Assembly (NCBI GenBank): GCA_028712255.1
Contig: JAQTQJ010000012.1
Span: 1 to 44,921 of the forward strand
Direction of reading: 5' to 3'
DNA: 44,921 nt
Source of the DNA: Candidatus Omnitrophota bacterium
GTDB lineage: Bacteria > Omnitrophota > Gorgyraeia > Gygaellales > Profunditerraquicolaceae
The notes beneath the pieces were generated by a model. The model was not told the origin of the DNA. It made no database searches and saw nothing but the letters and a program-made list of their open reading frames with translations. The position numbers were made by a program, and so were the translations under genes. Every line of letters starts with the position of its first letter. Within the stretch, counting starts at the first letter, position 1. Shown here piece after piece: positions 8,830-17,292 of this stretch.

Positions 8830-10224
8830 ATGTCAGTTAAGATAAAATTTCTAGGAGGAGCAAAAACTGTTACTGGTTCTAGCCATCTGATTACGGCTGG
8901 TAAGACAGAGGTTCTTCTTGACGCTGGCCTCTTTCAAGGGCATCGTGATGCCTTCTATGGAATCAATACAACTTTTCATTATAATCCGCGTACGATTAAT
9001 GCCATGGTTTTATCGCATGCGCACATCGATCATTGCGGAAATATTCCCAATCTAATTAAGCAGGGATTACGTTGCAAGATCTATACTACTTCGGCAACTA
9101 AGGATTTGGCGGATCTTATGTTGATTGACTCGGGAAAGATTCAAGAAGAGGATGTGCGCTACGTAAATAAAATCAATAAACGCATAAATATGCCTTTGCG
9201 TAAACCTTTGTATACTGCAAAAGAGGCATCCCGTGCCACTAAAATTTTCCGCCCGATTGCTTATAATCAGAAGTTTTGTATAGCCCGCGATATTTGCGCA
9301 ACCATTCTAGATGCTGGGCATATTTTAGGTTCAGGAACCGTTGTTTTGGATATTAAAGACGAGCAGAAAACTTTTCGCCTGGGCTATGCGGTAGATTTGG
9401 GGAGAAAGAATCTTCCTCTTTTGGGTGACCCCGTAATTCCTAAGGGGCTTGATTATTTAATCATGGAGTCTACTTATGGGGGCCGCCTTCATCGGCCAAT
9501 TGAAGAGGCGCAGTCAAAATTAAGAGAAGCAATTGCCCGGGCTATAAGGCGCGGGGGAAAGGTTTTAATTCCTTCTTTTACTCTGGAGCGCACGCAGGAG
9601 GTAATTTATTTCCTGAATGAATTACTTAAGGATAAGCTTATTCCTTCTGTGCCTATTTATGTGGATAGCCCGCTAGCCACCAATATTACCGATCTGTTTG
9701 AGTATCACATTGATTTTTTAAATGATAAGACCAAGCGTGCATTTGATAAAGGTGATAATCCGTTTGAATTATTGAATTTGCGTTTTATCCGGGAGCAAAA
9801 AGAATCCAAGGCTTTGAATTTTGATAAGCGTCCGATGATTATTATTGCTGGAAGCGGTATGTGTGAATCCGGAAGAATATTGCACCATTTGCAGAATAAT
9901 ATCGAGGATACACGTAATATGATCCTGGTTGTCGGATATATGGCGCAGGATACTTTAGGCAGAAGGATAGTCGAGAAAAATCGTTTGGTAAAAATATTCG
10001 GAGTAGAGTACGAACTTAATGCGGAGGTAGTAGTAATTAATGCTTTTTCCGGGCATGCCGACCAGACAGAGCTATTGGATTTTGTTTCAGGATGCCTACC
10101 ACTTAAACGGATCTTTTTGGTACATGGCGAACTTGAACAGTCCCAGGCCCTTGCTCAGATATTGATGCAAAAGGGGCTAGACGTGCATATCCCGGATAAA
10201 GATGAAGAGGTATTGCTTAATTAG
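8830..10224 (+). CDS. Beta-CASP metallo-beta-lactamase RNase
   Basis: This 464-residue protein belongs to the RNA-processing metallo-beta-lactamase family (YSH1/CPSF-73-like, bacterial COG1236 group). The metal site is SHAHIDHCG, with His63, His65, Asp67 and His68. Further family features are DAGHILGSG, the MESTYGGR segment, the beta-CASP insertion, GSGMCESGRILHHL, AFSGHADQTELLDF and the terminal FLVHGE motif. It should be a cytoplasmic endo- or exonuclease on RNA; the exact substrate cannot be read from the sequence. It lies 18 bases after carB and is probably cotranscribed. AGAGAA before the ATG is a weak ribosome binding site. Confidence 0.9.
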   Translation: MSVKIKFLGGAKTVTGSSHLITAGKTEVLLDAGLFQGHRDAFYGINTTFHYNPRTINAMVLSHAHIDHCGNIPNLIKQGLRCKIYTTSATKDLADLMLIDSGKIQEEDVRYVNKINKRINMPLRKPLYTAKEASRATKIFRPIAYNQKFCIARDICATILDAGHILGSGTVVLDIKDEQKTFRLGYAVDLGRKNLPLLGDPVIPKGLDYLIMESTYGGRLHRPIEEAQSKLREAIARAIRRGGKVLIPSFTLERTQEVIYFLNELLKDKLIPSVPIYVDSPLATNITDLFEYHIDFLNDKTKRAFDKGDNPFELLNLRFIREQKESKALNFDKRPMIIIAGSGMCESGRILHHLQNNIEDTRNMILVVGYMAQDTLGRRIVEKNRLVKIFGVEYELNAEVVVINAFSGHADQTELLDFVSGCLPLKRIFLVHGELEQSQALAQILMQKGLDVHIPDKDEEVLLN

Positions 10225-10294
10225 GGATTTTGTGGTATTATTATTGCTCATATAAAACGATAAGCCTGCTTATTTGCAGGTAGGAAGGATTAAA

Positions 10295-10543
10295 ATGATA
10301 GGTGGTTTTTCTACTCCCAAAAAAGATAAGGCACTTAAATCAAGCGGTGGAAAATTGGTTAAAACCGGAGAAATTTTGGTGCGCGGTGTGGATACTTATA
10401 AGGCAGGAATAAATGTTCGTGGGCCGGGAACATTGTTTGCTCTTTGTGCGGGTAAGGTTTACTTTACCCGTAAGAAAACCAGCCACGGCAAGGTACGCAC
10501 ATTTATTAACGTTGCTCCACTGGCCAAAACAACCAAGAAATAA
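10295..10543 (+). CDS. rpmA: Ribosomal protein bL27-like
   Basis: This 82-residue protein has the L27 core: GGKLVKTGEILVRG, YKAGINV, GTLFAL then GKVYF, and a closing F-I-N-V strand, in the order found in bL27. The N-terminus differs, since the usual AHKKGGGS-type tail reaching into the peptidyl transferase centre is replaced by MIGGFSTPKKDK. I choose the ATG at 10295 because GGAAGG lies just upstream; a TTG at 10274 would add seven residues from a small CCTGC/GCAGG hairpin. It is not next to rplU or obgE, its usual neighbours. It is either a divergent genuine L27 or a paralog. Confidence 0.65.
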   Translation: MIGGFSTPKKDKALKSSGGKLVKTGEILVRGVDTYKAGINVRGPGTLFALCAGKVYFTRKKTSHGKVRTFINVAPLAKTTKK

Positions 10544-11635
10544 ATGGCTGCTACTGCAGTGGCCAAAAGTTACTCTCATTGTAAGTACACTTTAAGCATT
10601 ATTGATTTAGTTTACAGCATAACCCTGATTCTGATTTTTTTAGGATCAGGGTTTTCTTTGTCCCTGGAGTCTTTACTTAGGAATATAAACCTGCCAAGTT
10701 ATCTACTTGTCGCCTTGTTCCTCTTAATAGTAGGGATGTTATATTATTTACTAAATTTACCGCTTAATTTCTATGCTAGTTTTTTTCTGGAACATAAATT
10801 TAATCTCACCAATCAGAAACTAGGGGCTTGGTGGATGGATCAATTAAAATCTGCAATATTAGGGTATATAATTTCTTTAATATTAGTTTTGTCTTTTTAT
10901 TGGATCTTCGGAAGATTTAACCAATGGTGGCTGGTTACTTCTATCTTTTGGATATTTTTTAGCCTGGTTTTGGCAAAGCTTACTCCCGTATTAATTATTC
11001 CGTTGTTTTTTAAATATAAGAAACTCGATGATGAAATTTTACGCCAAAGAATTTTTAATTTGGCTTCTAAAATGCAGATTAGATTGATGGATGTTTTTGA
11101 AATAGATTTCAGTAAAAAAACGCTCAAGGCAAATGCGGCATTTACCGGTATGGGGAAAAGTAGGCGGGTGCTTCTGGCAGATACCTTAAAAGATAAATAT
11201 AGCCATGATGAGATTGAGGTGATTTTGGCGCATGAATTTGCTCATTACCGGCTTGGGCATATAATAAAGTTGATTATTGTAAATTCCTTGGTGACTTTAG
11301 GGTTATTCTATTTAATTTTTAGGACTAGTGGTATTGTTTTAACAGCATTTAACTTAGAATCTCTTAAACAGATAGCAAGTCTGCCGCTGGTTTTTCTTTA
11401 TTTTATATTATTCGGGATTATTATGCAGCCGCTAGAGGCATTTATCAGCCGTTTCTTTGAGAAAGAAGCAGATAATTTAGCTTTGAAGGTTACCGGTTCT
11501 AATGAAGCATTTATCTCGTTGATGGAGAAGCTTGCTAATCAGAATCTTGCCGACAGAAACCCGCACCCATTGATCAAGTTTTTCTTTTTTACCCATCCTC
11601 CGATTGACGAACGTATAAAATTAGCCAAGAAATAA
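10544..11635 (+). CDS. M48 (Ste24-type) membrane metallopeptidase
   Basis: This 363-residue zinc protease carries the HEFAHYRLGH motif with His230 and His234 as ligands, and a downstream E in FFEKEADNLAL. Several hydrophobic segments surround it: near residues 19-40, 48-70, 100-125, 128-150, 240-262 and 275-297. This is the layout of Ste24/CAAX prenyl protease 1-like enzymes, which act at the cytoplasmic membrane, often in quality control. The ATG directly abuts the stop of the L27-like gene, suggesting coupling, although no ribosome binding site is evident. A terminator-like hairpin lies inside its 5' end at 10621-10653. Confidence 0.88.
   Translation: MAATAVAKSYSHCKYTLSIIDLVYSITLILIFLGSGFSLSLESLLRNINLPSYLLVALFLLIVGMLYYLLNLPLNFYASFFLEHKFNLTNQKLGAWWMDQLKSAILGYIISLILVLSFYWIFGRFNQWWLVTSIFWIFFSLVLAKLTPVLIIPLFFKYKKLDDEILRQRIFNLASKMQIRLMDVFEIDFSKKTLKANAAFTGMGKSRRVLLADTLKDKYSHDEIEVILAHEFAHYRLGHIIKLIIVNSLVTLGLFYLIFRTSGIVLTAFNLESLKQIASLPLVFLYFILFGIIMQPLEAFISRFFEKEADNLALKVTGSNEAFISLMEKLANQNLADRNPHPLIKFFFFTHPPIDERIKLAKK
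10621..10657 (+). terminator. Terminator-like hairpin inside the M48 gene start
   Basis: AACCCTGAT (10621-10629) pairs exactly with ATCAGGGTT (10645-10653), followed by TTCTTT. It lies about 78 bases into the M48 peptidase coding region and could attenuate read-through from the L27-like gene, or be chance within codons for the first membrane segment. Confidence 0.35.
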
Positions 11636-11636
11636 T

Positions 11637-11691
11637 AGGGACCGTTTCTATTTTTCTTGAGTTCAATTCGAGAAAAATAGAAACGGTCCCT
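11637..11691. repeat. Family A palindrome, copy 3, between convergent genes
   Basis: The 21-base arms AGGGACCGTTTCTATTTTTC(T) and their exact complement enclose a 13-base loop. The element fills the gap between the M48 gene and lpxB, which converge here, so it could serve as a bidirectional terminator. Confidence 0.92.
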
Positions 11692-12828
11692 TTATTTCAA
11701 GAAATCAAGAATTAACTTTGCGGCTCGGCTCGCTGCTCCCGGAGCTCCGAGTTTGTTTGTTACAATTGACAGTTCTTCTGTTAAAATTTTTGCGGCAAGC
11801 GGATCCTTCAGGAATTTTAGAATTGAGGCAGCAATTTTTTTTGGGTCAGCATTAAACTGAAGAAACTCCGGAACAACCTGTTTGCCGGCTACGATATTAA
11901 CCATACCAATGTAAGGTATTTTTACCTGTGGCCGATAAAGTAAGTAATTTAGAATGTTAGTTTTATATATGATTACAAAAGGTTTTTGGATGATTGCCGC
12001 TTCTAGGGTGGCTGTTCCAGAACAGACCATACTTGCTTGGGCTATATCAAGGCAGTCGTAAGTTTTTCCATCGATAATATTTAAATCCAGATTAAATTTT
12101 TTGCATGCGTCTTGGTATATTTGAGTATTTAAATTAGGAGCTTTAGCGATAACAAATTGTGTTTGAGGGTTTATTTTGTTGATAATTTTGGCAGTCTTAA
12201 GCATTATGGGCAAGATTAATCGAACTTCCTGTTTGCGTGAACCGGGTAGCAGGGCAACGATTTTTTTATTAGGAGAAAGCCTAAAAAAATCCAAAAATTC
12301 CTGTTTTGTTAGAGTTGGTTTTACTAGATCTATTAAAGGATGGCCTACGCGGGTTGCCTCTATTGAGCGTTGTTTATAAAATTCCTCTTCGAATTTAAAG
12401 AGCACAAACATCTTGGAGACAAACTTTTTTATATTATTTATTCTTTTTTCTCTTGAAGCCCAAACTTGCGGGCTGACATAATAGATGACAGGTATGCGTT
12501 TATTGATGGTTTTGGCAAGGCGCAGGTTAAAACCGGAGAAATCAACTAAAATTATGGCATCAGGTTTATCGGCGTAAATTTTCTCCAAAATTATTTTTTT
12601 TAACTTAAAGAATTTCGGCAGCTTCTTTAAAACATCAAATAACCCCATGACTGAAAGTTCTTTAATATTATAGAAAATTTCGCATCCGGCGCAGGCTAAA
12701 TTTGTACCTCCTACGCCCGAAATTTTTATGTTTGGGTTAAGGTTTTTGATTGCGCTGGCAAGATTCCCTGCCAAAAGATCTCCGGAAGGCTCGCCGCAAA
12801 CGATAAAGATTTTTTTTATCTGTTCCAT
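11692..12828 (-). CDS. lpxB: Lipid-A-disaccharide synthase
   Basis: This 378-residue GT19 glycosyltransferase joins UDP-diacylglucosamine and lipid X to make the lipid A disaccharide at the inner membrane. Signature features are GEPSGD at residues 12-17, VSPQVWASREKR, VGHPLID, LLPGSRKQE and SGTATLEAAI. The length is standard. Its start overlaps the end of the upstream Gfo/Idh gene by 13 bases, and an MsbA-type transporter lies just beyond in divergent orientation, so this is a lipid A locus. It is strong evidence for an outer membrane containing lipopolysaccharide or lipooligosaccharide. Confidence 0.97.
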   Translation of the reverse strand: MEQIKKIFIVCGEPSGDLLAGNLASAIKNLNPNIKISGVGGTNLACAGCEIFYNIKELSVMGLFDVLKKLPKFFKLKKIILEKIYADKPDAIILVDFSGFNLRLAKTINKRIPVIYYVSPQVWASREKRINNIKKFVSKMFVLFKFEEEFYKQRSIEATRVGHPLIDLVKPTLTKQEFLDFFRLSPNKKIVALLPGSRKQEVRLILPIMLKTAKIINKINPQTQFVIAKAPNLNTQIYQDACKKFNLDLNIIDGKTYDCLDIAQASMVCSGTATLEAAIIQKPFVIIYKTNILNYLLYRPQVKIPYIGMVNIVAGKQVVPEFLQFNADPKKIAASILKFLKDPLAAKILTEELSIVTNKLGAPGAASRAAKLILDFLK

Positions 12829-13733
12829 ATTTGTCTTTGGATTTTTAGAGCAACTTCCAACGCCTGACGGGCTATCGGGCCAGAAACTAGAGGGGTAGTG
12901 TTATTAGTTACACAGGAGATAAATGATTCCAGTTCTTTTTGCAGTGGTTGTTCTTTTTCTATGGGCAGGTTCTCTTTAGTTATCTGCAAACCGATTTTTC
13001 GGTAAACCGAGGCTTGGGCGTTTTTATAATCTAGGGATATATAGGTATCTTCCTGAAAGATGCGGATCTTGCGCATAGGATCATCGGATACTCGGCTGGC
13101 GGTGAGGTTAGCAACGCAGCCATTCTTAAAAGTCAGGCGGGTATTGGCAATGTCCTCAAATTTAGTCAGCACGTTTACTCCTACAGAGTCAATTCTTTTT
13201 AGCGGCGAATTTACCAGCCCCAGTACAATATCAATATCATGAATCATAATATCAAGTACTGCGCCTACATCCAAAGAGCGGTTAGGGAAGCTTGAAAGGC
13301 GGTGACACTCAATAAATTTGGGCATTTTAATGATTTTAAGCGTAGCTGCGAAAGCAGAATTGAACCTTTCAATGTGCCCAACCTGTAGAATAAGCTTATT
13401 TTTGTCGGCGATCTTAATCAGGTCGTCAGCTTCTTTTAGGGTTAAGGTGAAAGGTTTCTCAACTAGGGTATGTATGCCTGCCTTAAGGAATTCTACGGCC
13501 ACTTTGTGGTGCAATACTGTAGGAACAGCAATACTTACCGCATCTGCTTTACCAAAAAGTTCTTTATAATCGCTATATCCTGGTACTCCCAGATCGGCAC
13601 AAGTCCGGTTTAGTGATTCCGAATTAGTATCGCATACACCCACAAGTTGGCAATTTGGACTTTCCTTATATATCTTAGCGTGGATACTGCCTAAATGTCC
13701 TATTCCGATTACACCAATTTTAAGTTTACTCAT
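12816..13733 (-). CDS. Gfo/Idh/MocA family oxidoreductase, lpxB-linked
   Basis: This 305-residue NAD(P)-dependent sugar dehydrogenase-like protein has a Rossmann motif GIGHLGSIHA near residues 10-19 and the family EKP motif at 92-94, followed by GHIERFN and DIMIHDIDI. I place the start at 13733 (MSKLKIGVIG). The frame stays open upstream to 13919, but that extension translates a family A palindrome and lacks family similarity. It overlaps lpxB by 13 bases. From what I recall of delta-proteobacterial lipid A clusters, a Gfo/Idh gene often sits beside lpxB and msbA. A GnnA-like role, oxidising UDP-GlcNAc for 3-amino lipid A, is possible but no gnnB aminotransferase is present here. Confidence 0.88.
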   Translation of the reverse strand: MSKLKIGVIGIGHLGSIHAKIYKESPNCQLVGVCDTNSESLNRTCADLGVPGYSDYKELFGKADAVSIAVPTVLHHKVAVEFLKAGIHTLVEKPFTLTLKEADDLIKIADKNKLILQVGHIERFNSAFAATLKIIKMPKFIECHRLSSFPNRSLDVGAVLDIMIHDIDIVLGLVNSPLKRIDSVGVNVLTKFEDIANTRLTFKNGCVANLTASRVSDDPMRKIRIFQEDTYISLDYKNAQASVYRKIGLQITKENLPIEKEQPLQKELESFISCVTNNTTPLVSGPIARQALEVALKIQRQIWNR

Positions 13734-13739
13734 TCCATA

Positions 13740-13768
13740 ATCATAGCAAAGTGTGTGTTTTGTTGCAA
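13740..13768 (-). promoter_or_regulatory. Promoter of the Gfo/Idh-lpxB pair, leaderless geometry
   Basis: Read on the minus strand, TTGCAA (13763-13768) and TATGAT (13740-13745) are 17 bases apart. Six bases separate the -10 box from the ATG at 13731-13733, so transcription should start on the A of the start codon. Confidence 0.6.
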
Positions 13769-13796
13769 TTAAAATTTTGTGCTGTGTTAAAATAAA

Positions 13797-13830
13797 GGGG
13801 ACGGTTCTCTTAAAAAAGAGAACCGTCCCC
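13797..13830. repeat. Family A palindrome, copy 4 (GGGGACGG subtype)
   Basis: GGGGACGGTTCTCTT pairs with AAGAGAACCGTCCCC around a tiny loop. It lies between the divergent Gfo/Idh and msbA promoters. Confidence 0.9.
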
Positions 13831-13864
13831 TGGTTTTTGTAAGGCAATAATGCAATAAAAAGGT

Positions 13865-13892
13865 TTGCCAGAGTTAGATTATATGCTAAAAT
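13865..13892 (+). promoter_or_regulatory. Promoter of the msbA-like gene
   Basis: TTGCCA (13865-13870), a 16-base spacer and TAAAAT (13887-13892). The expected start near 13899 leaves a short leader holding the AGGAAGG ribosome binding site. Confidence 0.55.
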
Positions 13893-13917
13893 AATGCCCT
13901 TACAGGAAGGAATAATC

Positions 13918-15708
13918 ATGAAGGATTACTTAAAATTATTGAAATTTGTGAAGCCTTACAAGGGGCTTTTTTTTGCTGCTATCGTTTGTATGGGGTTCTC
14001 TGCGGTATTTAACGGGGTAACTTATACGATGATGCTGCCATTGGTTGATATAGTTTTGACCCATAAAAAGATTATTGTCCCTACTAAATTACCGGATTTT
14101 CTGGCTAATTTTGTAGATAAAATAAACAATATTCCTCCGGGTGTTATGCTCAACTATATGGTGATTGGTTTTCTGCTATTGCTTTTCTTAAAAGGAGTTT
14201 TTGGGTTTTTCCAAAGTTATCTTATGTCGGATATCGGCCAGCGGGTGATCCGGGATATCAAGAGCCAGCTTTACGCTAAGATTCAGTCACTATCTCTTAA
14301 TTATTTTACCCATAAACGCGGCGGAGAGTTGATGTCGCGGATTACTAACGACGCCAAAATCGTAGAAAATGCCGTTTCTTATGGTTCAACGGATTTGATT
14401 TATCAGAGCCTGCAGGTAGTAATTTTTGCTGCCTTTATTTTCTTTATCTATTTTAAGATGGCTTTGATTTCATTTGTGTTTTTACCTTTGATTAGTTTCC
14501 CAATTATAAAAGTCGGTAAGGCCTTAAGAAAGCTTTCCAAACGTTCCCAGGAAAAGATTGCCGATACTAATTCCCTGCTATATGAGACGATTATGGGAGC
14601 CAGAATCGTTAAGGCTTTTAATATGGAGGAGTATGAGGTTAATAAATTTAACCGGGTAAATGTAGATTATTTTAAAATCTGTATGAGGACAATCAAGCGT
14701 TCGCTTTTACTTAATTCTTCTATGGAGCTTTTAATAGCAGTAGCCGGAGCTTGTGTTGTTTTCTGGGGCGGGCATGAGGTTATTGCCGGCAGGATTTCTT
14801 TTGGAGTATTTGGGCTTTTTATAGGTTCATTTTTTTCATTGTTTAGCCCATTTAAAAAATTAAGTCAGGTTAATGCTTTGAATCAACAGGGCTTGGCCGC
14901 TAGCGAGCGCATACATGAGGTATTGGAAACTCAAGCTAGCGTAAAAGAGGCGCTGCAACCAAGGGTTATGGAAAATTTTAAGAAGAATATCAGATTTAGC
15001 GATGTTTGGTTCAGTTATACTGATGCCCAGATTTTAAAGGGAATTACTTTAGATATAGAGCATGGCCAGATGCTGGCGATTGTCGGGCCTAGCGGTTCAG
15101 GTAAGAGTACATTGGTAGATTTAATTCCGCGATTTTATGATCCTCAGAAAGGGATTGTATCTATCGACGGAGTTGATATCCGGGAATTTAGTTTAAAATC
15201 ATTACGTAACCAAATTGGCATAGTCAATCAGGAAACCATGCTTTTTAATGACACAATCCGTTCTAATATCGCTTATGGTAAGCTCAATGCTTCTACTGAA
15301 GAGATTGAAGAAGCAGCCAGGAAGGCGCACGCACATGATTTTATACTTAAATGCCCTCAAGGGTATGAGACGACTATTGGTGATAGAGGAGTTAAGATTT
15401 CTGGCGGAGAGCGTCAACGCATTGCTATAGCGCGCGCTCTTTTAAAGGATGCTCCGATATTGATTCTGGATGAAGCCACTTCGCAATTAGATTCTGCCTC
15501 TGAACGCATTGTACAGGAGGCCCTTGATCAGCTAGTTACTGGGAGAACGGTATTTATGATTGCACATCGGCTTTCTACGGTAAGAAATGCAAACAGAATT
15601 GTAGTTTTAGATAAAGGAATGATTGTTGAACAAGGAACGCATAGCCAACTGCTGGAACACAATGGTTTGTATAAGCGGTTGTATGAGGCCCAAGAGTTAC
15701 AAAAATAG
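13918..15708 (+). CDS. msbA: MsbA-like lipid A/phospholipid ABC exporter
   Basis: This 596-residue half-transporter has an N-terminal six-helix membrane domain (about residues 15-320) fused to an ABC ATPase. Walker A is GPSGSGKST, the signature is SGGERQR, Walker B is ILILDEATS and the switch histidine is in AHRLST. The protein would dimerise in the inner membrane and flip lipid-linked substrates. The gene is divergent from Gfo/Idh-lpxB, supporting lipid A core as the substrate; a multidrug exporter is the main alternative. The start at 13918 follows AGGAAGG. An ATG at 13894 would add eight residues but sits on the predicted -10 region. Confidence 0.85.
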   Translation: MKDYLKLLKFVKPYKGLFFAAIVCMGFSAVFNGVTYTMMLPLVDIVLTHKKIIVPTKLPDFLANFVDKINNIPPGVMLNYMVIGFLLLLFLKGVFGFFQSYLMSDIGQRVIRDIKSQLYAKIQSLSLNYFTHKRGGELMSRITNDAKIVENAVSYGSTDLIYQSLQVVIFAAFIFFIYFKMALISFVFLPLISFPIIKVGKALRKLSKRSQEKIADTNSLLYETIMGARIVKAFNMEEYEVNKFNRVNVDYFKICMRTIKRSLLLNSSMELLIAVAGACVVFWGGHEVIAGRISFGVFGLFIGSFFSLFSPFKKLSQVNALNQQGLAASERIHEVLETQASVKEALQPRVMENFKKNIRFSDVWFSYTDAQILKGITLDIEHGQMLAIVGPSGSGKSTLVDLIPRFYDPQKGIVSIDGVDIREFSLKSLRNQIGIVNQETMLFNDTIRSNIAYGKLNASTEEIEEAARKAHAHDFILKCPQGYETTIGDRGVKISGGERQRIAIARALLKDAPILILDEATSQLDSASERIVQEALDQLVTGRTVFMIAHRLSTVRNANRIVVLDKGMIVEQGTHSQLLEHNGLYKRLYEAQELQK

Positions 15709-15736
15709 TTGCAAATGGATAAAATTTTGCTATAAT
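15709..15736 (+). promoter_or_regulatory. Strong promoter of the rpsB-tsf-pyrH-frr operon
   Basis: TTGCAA (15709-15714) and a perfect TATAAT (15731-15736) are 16 bases apart. The -35 box starts immediately after the msbA stop codon. The predicted leader is about 118 bases long. Confidence 0.8.
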
Positions 15737-15748
15737 TACACGATTAAC

Positions 15749-15816
15749 TTCTTATCCTGAAATCTGGGCTTATTTTTTGAGCTGGGATTGTTGTTTTCTG
15801 CAACAATAGATAAGAA
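15749..15816 (+). promoter_or_regulatory. Structured 5' leader of rpsB
   Basis: TTCTTATC (15749-15756) pairs exactly with GATAAGAA (15809-15816) to close the structure, and inside it ATTGTTG (15787-15793) pairs with CAACAAT (15801-15807). Ribosomal protein S2 operons are autoregulated through leader RNA in several bacteria, so this is a candidate S2-binding leader. No match to a known leader family is claimed. Confidence 0.5.
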
Positions 15817-15861
15817 ATATATATTAACCAATAAAGAGAAGAAAGAAGGGGGAGTAGAAAC

Positions 15862-16755
15862 GTGCCATCAGAATTAATCAAGCAACTTCTAGAAGCAGGG
15901 GTACATTTTGGGCACCAGACTAAACGCTGGAATCCGAAGATGAAAAAATTTATTTTTGGTTCAAGAAGCGGTATTTATATCATCGATCTGGAAAAGACCG
16001 AGGAATGTATTAATGCTGCTCGGGATTTTTTAACTGAGATAACCTCTAAGGGTGAATTTGTACTCTTTGTGGGGACTAAAAAACAGGCTCAGGATGTAAT
16101 TAAGCAGGAGGCTATACGCAGCGGAATGTATTATGTTACTGACCGTTGGCCGGGCGGAATGCTTACAAATTTTTCCACTATAAAGAAGAGTATTAATCGG
16201 CTAAAAGATATCGAAAAAATGCGCACAGACGGGACATTTGAGAAATTAACTAAAAAAGAGGTTGCGCTTTTAGAAAAAGAACTGGCTAAACTGAATAAAA
16301 ACTTCTCAGGGATTGTTCCTATGGAGCGGATGCCCAAGGCGGTATTTGTCGTAGATACTAAAAAAGAAGAGACTGCGGTGCGAGAGGCACGTAGATTGGG
16401 TATCCCGATAATCGGGTTAATTGATACTAATTCTAATCCTTCTTTGGTGGATTATCCTATTCCTGGTAATGATGACGCTACTAAATCTATTCGCACGGTA
16501 GCGGCGATTATTGCCGATACGATTATTGAAGGCAGAAAAAAATTCTTGTCATATCTTACTCAAGAAGGGGTTAAGGTAGAGGAGGCTAAGCAAGATATTC
16601 CGGTTGAGGTTTTACCGGAAGAGGAGATTAAAATAAAAGAGATTGAAGAGATTGTTGAAGATAGCCATCCGCTTACTGATAATGCTGCAGCAACAAAAAG
16701 GGCGCATTTGAAACCAGCTGCGGATTTAAAGCCAAAATTAAGAAAAAAGGGGTAA
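15862..16755 (+). CDS. rpsB: 30S ribosomal protein uS2
   Basis: This 297-residue protein starts at GTG behind GGGGGAG. The S2 hallmarks are [17 protein letters not shown] at the start, [24 protein letters not shown] and [14 protein letters not shown]. The core ends near residue 228; beyond it is a tail of about 70 residues, first rich in glutamate and then lysine-rich, longer than in E. coli. The gene heads the conserved order rpsB-tsf-pyrH-frr. It assembles late into the small ribosomal subunit. Confidence 0.97.
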   Translation: MPSELIKQLLEAGVHFGHQTKRWNPKMKKFIFGSRSGIYIIDLEKTEECINAARDFLTEITSKGEFVLFVGTKKQAQDVIKQEAIRSGMYYVTDRWPGGMLTNFSTIKKSINRLKDIEKMRTDGTFEKLTKKEVALLEKELAKLNKNFSGIVPMERMPKAVFVVDTKKEETAVREARRLGIPIIGLIDTNSNPSLVDYPIPGNDDATKSIRTVAAIIADTIIEGRKKFLSYLTQEGVKVEEAKQDIPVEVLPEEEIKIKEIEEIVEDSHPLTDNAAATKRAHLKPAADLKPKLRKKG

Positions 16756-16762
16756 TTTTAAA

Positions 16763-17287
16763 ATGAAGAGTTCAGTTGATGCAATTAAGGAGTTAAGAGA
16801 TTTAACCTGTTCAAGTGTTGCTCATTGTAAAAAAGCCCTAGAGGAAGCCAAGGGAGACATAAAGCAGGCAATTATATTATTACGCAAACAAGGATTGGAA
16901 GTCGCTGCTAAAAAGCAGGGCCGTGCGGCTAAAGAAGGCAGGGTCGATTCTTATATACATCATGGTAACAAAATTGGGGTTCTACTAGAGGTTAACTGCG
17001 AATCGGATTTTGTTGCTAGAAATGAGGAGTTTATTAAATTTACCAAAGACCTGGCTATGCAGATTGCCGCGACTAGTCCGGAGTATATTAAGAAAGAGGA
17101 TGTTCCGGAGGAGGTCTTAAAGCATGAAAAGAGCAAAGAAGATTACTATAAAAATAATTGTTTACTAGAACAGGTTTTTGTAAAAGATCCAACTCTGACG
17201 ATCAAGGATTATTTAGGCAACATCGTTTCAAAAATCGGCGAAAATGTGGTTATCCGCAGGTTTACCCGTTATAAGATCGGCGAATAA
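16763..17287 (+). CDS. tsf: Elongation factor Ts, short form
   Basis: EF-Ts exchanges GDP for GTP on EF-Tu. The N-terminal UBA-like domain shows IKELRDLTCSSVAHCKKAL, and the core has EVNCESDFVARNEEF. At 174 residues it is much shorter than the roughly 280-residue E. coli form and resembles the compact Thermus type with a single core domain. It sits seven bases after rpsB and five before pyrH in one operon. Confidence 0.96.
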   Translation: MKSSVDAIKELRDLTCSSVAHCKKALEEAKGDIKQAIILLRKQGLEVAAKKQGRAAKEGRVDSYIHHGNKIGVLLEVNCESDFVARNEEFIKFTKDLAMQIAATSPEYIKKEDVPEEVLKHEKSKEDYYKNNCLLEQVFVKDPTLTIKDYLGNIVSKIGENVVIRRFTRYKIGE

Positions 17288-17292
17288 AATAA

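Noticed and set aside
13734-13919. 62-residue N-terminal extension of the Gfo/Idh protein
   Set aside because: It translates a family A palindrome and the promoter region; the Rossmann domain begins at the ATG at 13733.
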